Below are positions 34,251 to 39,373 of a DNA stretch of 39,373 nucleotides, one piece after another (the stretch's first letter is position 1; each line of letters opens with the position of its first letter). Where the stretch lies: positions 1-39,373 of the forward strand of contig NZ_LABX01000015.1 in assembly GCF_001043915.1 (NCBI RefSeq). The letters run 5' to 3'. The stretch comes from Methylobacterium aquaticum. GTDB lineage: Bacteria > Pseudomonadota > Alphaproteobacteria > Rhizobiales > Beijerinckiaceae. A program made the translations under genes and the position numbers. The notes under the pieces were generated by a model. The model was given only the letters and a program-made list of their open reading frames with translations. It was not told the DNA's origin and made no database searches.

Positions 34251-35075
34251 TCACCCTCCCTTGACCGCGCCCGCCGTCAGCCCGGCGACGATCTGGCGCT
34301 GGGCGAACACCGTCAGCACCAGCACCGGCAGGGTGACGATGAGCGCCGCGGCGGCGAGCGGGCCCCAGCTCAACTGGTCGAACGAGATCATGTTGTAGAC
34401 CGCGACCGGCAGCGTCCGGGTCTCGCGCCCGGCGAGCACGATGCCGAAGACGAAGTTGTTCCAGGAGAAGATCACCGCCAGGATCATCGCCACGGCGATG
34501 CCGGGCTTGGCGATCGGCAGCGCCACGTAGCGAAACACCTGCCAGCGGCTGGCGCCGTCGATGACGGCGGCCTCCTCCAGTTCGAGCGGCGTGGTCTCGA
34601 AATAGCCGATCATGATCCAGATCACGATCGGCACCGTGACGACGAGGTGGATGATGATCTGCGGCCACAGCGTGCCGAGGAGCCCGAGCCACTGGAACAG
34701 CAGGAAGAGCGGGATCAGGTAGGACAGGCCCGGCGTGATGCGCGCCACCAGGATCACCACCGCGGCCTTGGCGGCCTTCATCCGGGCGATGCCGTAGCCC
34801 GCCGGCACCCCGACGAGGAGGGCCAGCAGCGTCGCCGTGCCGGTGACCAGCAGGCTGTTGACGAAGTAGGTCGAGAACCGATTCGATTCGAGGACGTCGG
34901 TGTAGTTCTTCCAGGCGAAGCGCTCGGGAATCAGCACCGGCGGATAGGCGGCATTGTCGATCTCGTACTTGACCGAGAGCGACAGCATCCAGACGAAGAA
35001 CAGGATCACCGGCGAGACGATGACCAGGACGGCGAAGAGCAGGGCGGCCTGCTTGAGGAGCCAGCGCCAGTTCAC
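34251..35075 (-). CDS. Carbohydrate ABC transporter permease, MalG-like
   Basis: 274 residues, six predicted helices. The EAA loop that contacts the ATPase reads ELEEAAVIDGASRWQVFRY followed by LPIAKPGIA, the pattern of the sugar-importer (CUT1) inner subunit of the MalG/UgpE type. It overlaps the upstream MalF-like gene by four bases (ATGA), so it is co-translated. It is the last gene of the cluster, which contains no ATPase gene. Confidence 0.9.
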   Translation of the reverse strand: MNWRWLLKQAALLFAVLVIVSPVILFFVWMLSLSVKYEIDNAAYPPVLIPERFAWKNYTDVLESNRFSTYFVNSLLVTGTATLLALLVGVPAGYGIARMKAAKAAVVILVARITPGLSYLIPLFLLFQWLGLLGTLWPQIIIHLVVTVPIVIWIMIGYFETTPLELEEAAVIDGASRWQVFRYVALPIAKPGIAVAMILAVIFSWNNFVFGIVLAGRETRTLPVAVYNMISFDQLSWGPLAAAALIVTLPVLVLTVFAQRQIVAGLTAGAVKGG

Positions 35076-36007
35076 GGCACCGCTCCCTGCGTCCGCTTGC
35101 GGACCACCAGAAGGGCGGCGGCGAGCGCGATGATGAGCAGGAAGAACACCACGGCGATCGCCGAACCGTAGCCGACGTCGTAGTAGGCGAAGGCGACGCT
35201 GTAGAGGTAGATGTTGATCGTCTCCGAGGCGGTGCCGGGCCCGCCTTGCGTGATCGCGAAGATGATGTCGAAGCTCTTCACCGCGTCGATCATCCGGATC
35301 ATCGCGGCGACGAACAGGAACGGGGCCACCAGCGGCAGGGTGATGTGGCGGAACATCTGCCAGATCGAGGCGCCGTCGATCTGCGCGCTCTCATAAGGCT
35401 CGGTCGGGAGCGCCGCGAGGCCGCCGAGCACGATCAGCATGACGAGCGGCGTCCATTGCCAGGTCTCGACCAGCACCAGCGACGGGATCACGGTCGCCGG
35501 GTGGAAGACCCAGAGCTGGGCCGGGATGCCGACCAGCGACAGGAGATAGTTCAGCACCCCGAGCTGGGGGTGGAACATCATGGTCCAGACGAGGGCAATC
35601 GCGACCGGCGTCGCCATCATCGGCAGGATGAACACGCCGCGCAGGAAGCCGCGCAACGGGAATTTGGCGTGAAACACGCAGGCCGCCACCGTGCCGAGGA
35701 TGAGCGGCAGCACCACCGACAGCGCGGTATAGGCCAGGGTCTGCCACACCGCGTCGAGGAAGCGCGGATCGGTCGGCAACCGCGCATAATTCGACAGGCC
35801 GACGAAGGCCGGCGCCGCGCCGACCTTCCATTCGTGCAGGCTCATCCACAGGGTGAAGGCCCAAGGGAAGACGATCACCCCGACGACCACGACGAGGGCC
35901 GGCACCACGAAGGGCCAGTAGCCCGGCGGGCGCCAGCGGGAGACGGGCGCGGCCTCGTCGGCCGATGACAGGTCGTCCGCGGGCGATGCGAGGCCGGCCC
36001 GCGCCAT
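35072..36007 (-). CDS. Carbohydrate ABC transporter permease, MalF-like
   Basis: 311 residues, six predicted helices after a short cytosolic N-terminus. The EAA-like loop reads EPYESAQIDGASIWQMFRH followed by LPLVAPFL, as in CUT1-type MalF/UgpA subunits. The ATG at 36007 shares one base with the stop of the binding-protein gene (TGATG), so the start is chosen there; a much longer open frame upstream has no sense as coding sequence. Forms the membrane channel with the product of the next gene. Confidence 0.9.
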   Translation of the reverse strand: MARAGLASPADDLSSADEAAPVSRWRPPGYWPFVVPALVVVVGVIVFPWAFTLWMSLHEWKVGAAPAFVGLSNYARLPTDPRFLDAVWQTLAYTALSVVLPLILGTVAACVFHAKFPLRGFLRGVFILPMMATPVAIALVWTMMFHPQLGVLNYLLSLVGIPAQLWVFHPATVIPSLVLVETWQWTPLVMLIVLGGLAALPTEPYESAQIDGASIWQMFRHITLPLVAPFLFVAAMIRMIDAVKSFDIIFAITQGGPGTASETINIYLYSVAFAYYDVGYGSAIAVVFFLLIIALAAALLVVRKRTQGAVP

Positions 36008-37374
36008 CACGCCTTCTCGCTGCGTTCGAGGATCGGCCGGTACTGCTCGGCCGCCTTCTTCAGCTCCGCCGCCGGGTCGGCGCCCGACAGGGTGGCGGTG
36101 ACCGCGGAGCCGACGATGTCGCGGAACTCCGCCACCGGCACCACGACGGGTAAGCCGAGCTTGCTGATCTTGGCCGAGCCGATCACCGAATCGAGCCACT
36201 CGCGCGGCATCTTCACGCCCTGCTGCACCTCGGCGTCGCTGAGGATCGAATCGCGGAACGGCACGCCGCCGCCGGCCTGGAGCAGGCGGGCGCCCATCAC
36301 CTTCGAGACCGCCCATTGGCAGTAGAGGTAGCCCGCCTCCTTCTTGGGGCTGGCCGCCGCGACGCCGATGCCGTCGCCATAGGTCGCGGCGGCGTGGTCC
36401 TTCGGCCCCTTCGGCACCACGGCATAGCCGACCTTGCCGACGACCCGCGAGGCGTTGGGATCTTCGAGCGGCGGCGCCCAGCCGACGCCGTCGAGCCACA
36501 TCGCCGCCCGCCCTTGCGTGAAGGCCGCCATCGACTCCATCCAGTTGAAGCCGACGACGCCGGGGGGCGCGGTCTTGGTCAAGAGGCGCTGGTAGAGCTT
36601 CGTCGCCTCGACGGCTTCCGGGCCGTCGATCAGCAGGTTGCCCTTGTCGTCGAGGAAGCGGCCGCCATAGGCGAGGAAGAACGCCCCCCAGAGCGCCATG
36701 TTGGCGTTGCGCAGGCCCCGTCCGACGAAGCCGTAGGTGCCGGCCTTCGGGTCGGTCAGGGTCTCGGCCGCCCGCATCATGTCGTCGAAGGTCTCGGGGT
36801 AGGCGACGTTCTTCTTCTGGAACAGCTCCTTGTTCCAGTACAGGATGAAGTAGTCGACCGACATCGGCAGCGAGCGCATCTCGCCGTTCGGCGTCTTGGG
36901 GGTTGGGGCTTTGGCGTATTGCAGCCCGGCGGAACTGAAATCGGCCTCCTTCAGGGAGGACTCGGTCAGGTTCGGGTCCTTCATGAACCCGGAGAGGTCG
37001 GCGAGCCAGCCGGCCTTGTCGAACTGGCGCTTCTGCACGTGGTAGCTCAGATGCACCACGTCGAAGCTCGGCCGGCCGGAGGTCAGCTCGATGACGATCT
37101 TCTGGCGCTGCTGCTGCTCGGGGATCACCTCGGAGGAGACCTTGATCCCGGTCAGCGCCGTGAACTCGGCGGCGCTGCGGTGGAGGAGGTCGCCCCGCGG
37201 CCCCTTGATGAGGTTGACCTCCAGGGTCGTGCCGGCATGGCGCTTCCAGTCCATGGCGGCGAAGGCCGGCCGAATGCCCAGGGACCCTGTGCCGATCACG
37301 CCGAGTCCGGCCGCGGCGGCGCCGGATGCCAGGAGGCTGCGACGGCTCAGGCCGCCGCGAAAAGTCTCGCCCAT
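36007..37374 (-). CDS. Extracellular solute-binding protein (Tat-exported, sugar ABC type)
   Basis: 455 residues. The N-terminus has a twin-arginine signal (SRRSLLASGAAAAGLGV, residues 10-26) and a signal region ending near AFA-A (about residue 39). The mature part resembles family-1 solute-binding proteins: LTGIKVSSEVIPEQQQ, FDVVHLSYHVQKRQFDKAG, YFILYWNKELFQKKN and FVGRGLRNANMALW. Tat export suits a large folded periplasmic protein. The ligand is likely a mono- or oligosaccharide by family; this is not proven. It is first in the operon with two permeases downstream; the putative ATPase must come from elsewhere. Confidence 0.92.
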   Translation of the reverse strand: MGETFRGGLSRRSLLASGAAAAGLGVIGTGSLGIRPAFAAMDWKRHAGTTLEVNLIKGPRGDLLHRSAAEFTALTGIKVSSEVIPEQQQRQKIVIELTSGRPSFDVVHLSYHVQKRQFDKAGWLADLSGFMKDPNLTESSLKEADFSSAGLQYAKAPTPKTPNGEMRSLPMSVDYFILYWNKELFQKKNVAYPETFDDMMRAAETLTDPKAGTYGFVGRGLRNANMALWGAFFLAYGGRFLDDKGNLLIDGPEAVEATKLYQRLLTKTAPPGVVGFNWMESMAAFTQGRAAMWLDGVGWAPPLEDPNASRVVGKVGYAVVPKGPKDHAAATYGDGIGVAAASPKKEAGYLYCQWAVSKVMGARLLQAGGGVPFRDSILSDAEVQQGVKMPREWLDSVIGSAKISKLGLPVVVPVAEFRDIVGSAVTATLSGADPAAELKKAAEQYRPILERSEKA

Positions 37375-37567
37375 CGTTTCCTGCCCTTATGGATCCGCCC
37401 GGATCTGGTGTCCGGGCTTGGTCGTGGCGGGGCCGGTTTTTCGGTCCCCGTCGTGCCGCTCCACCGTTGGCGTCGCGAAGCGGCAGCGCTGCCGCGAGCC
37501 TAGTGCAAGACGCGCGGCCGTGGGAAGCGGCGCGCCGCGCAGGCCCCGAAATAATCCCGTGCGGCGG

Positions 37568-38716
37568 CTACGCCGCGTGGAGATCGAGCGTCAGGGCGAA
37601 GCAGGCCCCCGTGGTTCCCGACACCGCAAGCTCGCCGCCGAGCTGGCGGGCGAGGCCGTGGATCACCCGCATGCCGAGACTGCGGCGCGCGGCCCCCGTA
37701 TCGAACCCCTCCGGCAAGCCGACGCCGTCATCCGAGACGCTGAGGCGGACCCGGCCCTCGCCGGCAGGCTCGGCTGCCACCCGCACCGGGCCGTGTCCGC
37801 CCGGATAGGCGTACTTGACCGCGTTGGTGACCAATTCGTTGACGAACAGCCCCAGCGGGATCGCGAGGTCGGCCGGGATCGGCATGGCGGGGGCCTCGCA
37901 GCTGATGGCGTGGCCGGGTGCGCTCTCGCGCAGCTTCTCGCACAGGGAACCGAGGAAGCCCGACAGTTCCACGGCCGCAAGGTCGGGCTGGCGCCAGAGC
38001 TGGTCATGCACCTGCGCCACCGCCTCGACCCGCGAGCGGGCATCTGCCAGCGCGTCGCGGGCCTGCTGGTCCTCGGTGGTGCGGGCCTGGAGCGAGAGCA
38101 GGCCCGCCACGGTGGCGAGGCTGTTCTTGACCCGGTGGCTCATCTCGCGGGTGAGCAGCTCCTGCCGGTCGAGGGCGGCCTGGAGCCGGGCCTCCGAGCG
38201 CTGGCGCTCGATGGCGCCGCCGAGCAGGTTGGCGAAGCCCTGCATGAAGGCGATGTCGGCCTCGTCGAACTGGCCCTCGCGGGTGTCGTCGACCTCCAGC
38301 ACGCCGAAATCGCCCTCGCGGTTGCGGATCAGCACGTTCAGCGCCCGGCGCACGCCGTGATCGGCCATCAGCTGCGGCGTGCGGAAGCGGTGCTCGTTCT
38401 CGAGGTGATTCGAGATCACCGGCTGCCCGGTCTTGAGGGCGTAGCCGGCCGGCGAGGCGAGATCGGCCCCGACCACCGCCTTCCCGACCACGTTCGGCCC
38501 CCAGCCGATGCCCGCGATGACCAGCAGCGTGTCGTGGCCGGGCTTGTATTCCAGCGCCTTGCAGAACTGCGCCGACATGCCCTCGGCGCAGAGTTCGGTC
38601 GCGCGTTGCAGCAGCCGGCCGAGATCGTCGGCGCGCAGAGCCTCGACGCCGAACTCGGACAGGATCTTCTGCTGCTTGAGGCGGTAATCGAGATCCGAAC
38701 GGCTGAGCTCCGCCAT
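37568..38716 (-). CDS. GAF-domain sensor histidine kinase (HisKA_2/HWE type)
   Basis: 382 residues with no membrane helix, so cytosolic. A GAF domain covers about 20-170 (FGVLEVDDTREGQFDEADIAFM). The phosphorylated His is H194 in EMSHRVKNSL, and the ATP-binding domain shows NELVTNAVKYAYP, SVSDDGVGLPEG and RSLGMRVIHGLARQLGG. HRVKN is typical of HisKA_2 kinases, which often act in light or stress responses of alphaproteobacteria. The ATG at 38716 is chosen over a longer open frame, since AAGGACAGGA lies about ten bases upstream on the minus strand. No partner regulator is adjacent. Confidence 0.9.
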   Translation of the reverse strand: MAELSRSDLDYRLKQQKILSEFGVEALRADDLGRLLQRATELCAEGMSAQFCKALEYKPGHDTLLVIAGIGWGPNVVGKAVVGADLASPAGYALKTGQPVISNHLENEHRFRTPQLMADHGVRRALNVLIRNREGDFGVLEVDDTREGQFDEADIAFMQGFANLLGGAIERQRSEARLQAALDRQELLTREMSHRVKNSLATVAGLLSLQARTTEDQQARDALADARSRVEAVAQVHDQLWRQPDLAAVELSGFLGSLCEKLRESAPGHAISCEAPAMPIPADLAIPLGLFVNELVTNAVKYAYPGGHGPVRVAAEPAGEGRVRLSVSDDGVGLPEGFDTGAARRSLGMRVIHGLARQLGGELAVSGTTGACFALTLDLHAA

Positions 38717-38999
38717 CGTCTGGTATCCTGTCCTTTCCCTGCGCGAGAGGCGGGGTCGGTGCTTGGGGCCGAGGCCGGCCGCAGGGCCGGAGCAGGGCTC
38801 CCGAGTGGGGCCATGTCTGCCGGAGCGGGTCAAGCACGCAGGAGGATCGATCCAGGATGCCGCACGGCGCCTTGCCCGGGCGCCCTCTTCCATCCGGTCG
38901 GTGGTACCAGACCCTTCGTCCGGGCGCGGCCCTGTCAGGCCATGGCGAAACGGCCTATATGAGAGGGGTCCGTGCACACGACAGCAGGAGTGCGGATCC

Positions 39000-39209
39000 G
39001 TGCTGCGCCTCGTCGCCCTCGGCATCATCCTCACCGCCGCCGCGACGATCCTGGTCGCGCTCGTGCGGTCGCCGCCCCTGCGGGCGCAGCAGGAGGAGGG
39101 CCAGTGCCGTCCGCCCCTCAAGTTCGCGGCCGGCGCCTGCGTCGCGCAATGCCCGGCCGGCTACGAGGATCGCGGCCGGGTCTGCATCTTCCGCAGCCTG
39201 TCGCGCTGA
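39000..39209 (+). CDS. Small secreted four-cysteine protein
   Basis: 69 residues, unknown family. A GTG start follows AGGAG (38986-38990) by nine bases. A hydrophobic signal-type segment (about 1-20, LRLVALGIILTAAATILVALV) leads to a mature part of about 40 residues with four cysteines in GQCRP, GACVAQCPAGY and GRVCIF, which could form two disulfides. The pattern ACVAQCPAGYEDRGRVC resembles the small Cys-rich motifs of extracellular proteins. It is divergent from the histidine kinase, 283 bases apart. Confidence 0.68.
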   Translation: MLRLVALGIILTAAATILVALVRSPPLRAQQEEGQCRPPLKFAAGACVAQCPAGYEDRGRVCIFRSLSR

Positions 39210-39296
39210 CGGGGCGGGCCGCCGGTCCGGCATCCGGCTCACCTCCGCGCCGATGCGCGAGGCACCCGCGGGAGAACCGCCGGAGCTCCGAACGAC

Positions 39297-39330
39297 GACG
39301 GCGCCGGCCCCTCGCGGAACCGGCGCCGTC
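39297..39330 (-). terminator. Strong hairpin near the right edge, likely terminator
   Basis: GACGGCGCCGG (39297-39307) pairs perfectly with CCGGCGCCGTC (39320-39330) around a 12-base loop. No long T-tract follows on either strand. It lies 24 bases beyond the minus-strand stop at 39354-39356, so it probably ends the gene that enters from the right; it also follows the small secreted gene by 87 bases and may act for both. Confidence 0.5.
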
Positions 39331-39353
39331 TTGCGCGTCGAACCGTTCGAGGC

Positions 39354-39373
39354 TCAGAGCGGCCGCTTCAGCG
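39354..39373 (-). CDS. Possible C-terminus of a minus-strand gene cut by the window edge
   Basis: The last bases, read on the minus strand, encode LKRPL followed by TGA (39356-39354). A G/C-biased frame ending shortly before a strong hairpin suggests the tail of a gene that starts beyond the window. Five codons are far too few to identify it, and chance is not excluded. Confidence 0.2.

Noticed and set aside
37375..37567. Search for an ATPase gene or regulator beside the ABC importer
   Set aside because: The 193 bases hold no gene; only GC-rich spacer with small inverted repeats, one overlapping the kinase stop.

Overview
The window is a GC-rich chromosomal segment of an alphaproteobacterium of the Rhizobiales. 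Methylobacterium or a close relative is the best guess. The guess rests on the strong G/C preference at third codon positions, the separate petA-petB-petC genes followed by an MTA phosphorylase, the block purN-purM / CDP-alcohol phosphatidyltransferase / AI-2E-type permease / HdaA-like protein / ppk / ppx, and many short GC-rich hairpin repeats between genes. No rRNA, tRNA, intact insertion sequence, phage gene or CRISPR array was seen. Most of the window is ordinary core genome; identification is by motif recognition from sequence only.

Layout. 1-1452: an MFS permease of the anion:cation symporter type. 1453-1841: a spacer with three hairpin repeats. 1842-4737: the cytochrome bc1 operon petABC, closed by a clear terminator, then mtnP (4803-5681). 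5678-8840: a zinc-ribbon/metallo-beta-lactamase-fold protein, a P-loop kinase-like protein, and on the other strand a flavin reductase-like protein and a repeat-bearing coiled-coil protein. 9059-9439: a stand-alone receiver domain. 9440-10560: an AT-richer island holding a small secreted Tyr/Arg-rich protein and a strong minus-strand terminator that ends no visible gene. 10948-13866: a large membrane-anchored GGDEF-EAL protein.

14254-19906 is a minus-strand run: a secreted SH3-like protein, pyruvate kinase, a DUF4864-like protein, threonine synthase and an M16 peptidase. 20064-21515 holds small accessory genes, including a 51-residue ORF and a VanZ-like protein. 21644-23391 is purM-purN with an ATGA overlap. 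23482-30119 runs on the plus strand through a phosphatidyltransferase, a permease, hdaA-like, ppk and ppx; a Pho-box-like sequence lies before ppk. 30193-34198 holds csaA, an orphan ureG, a protein of unknown function, an MFS drug-type exporter and an alpha/beta hydrolase. 34251-37374 is a sugar-type ABC importer (binding protein and two permeases) with no ATPase. 37568-38716 is a GAF/HisKA_2 sensor kinase, and 39000-39209 a small secreted four-cysteine protein.

Functional links. petABC supplies respiratory complex III; mtnP recycles the by-product of polyamine and related SAM chemistry. purM and purN act in purine synthesis (steps 5 and 3). ppk and ppx make and degrade polyphosphate. The least explained parts are the island at 9440-10560 (candidate sRNA plus an unusual secreted protein), the hairpin-repeat clusters at 1469, 8694 and 14021, the Cys-less ferredoxin-like domain fused to a flavin reductase, the zinc ribbon fused to an MBL-fold domain, and the conserved-looking proteins of unknown function at 20064, 20899, 31284 and 39000.
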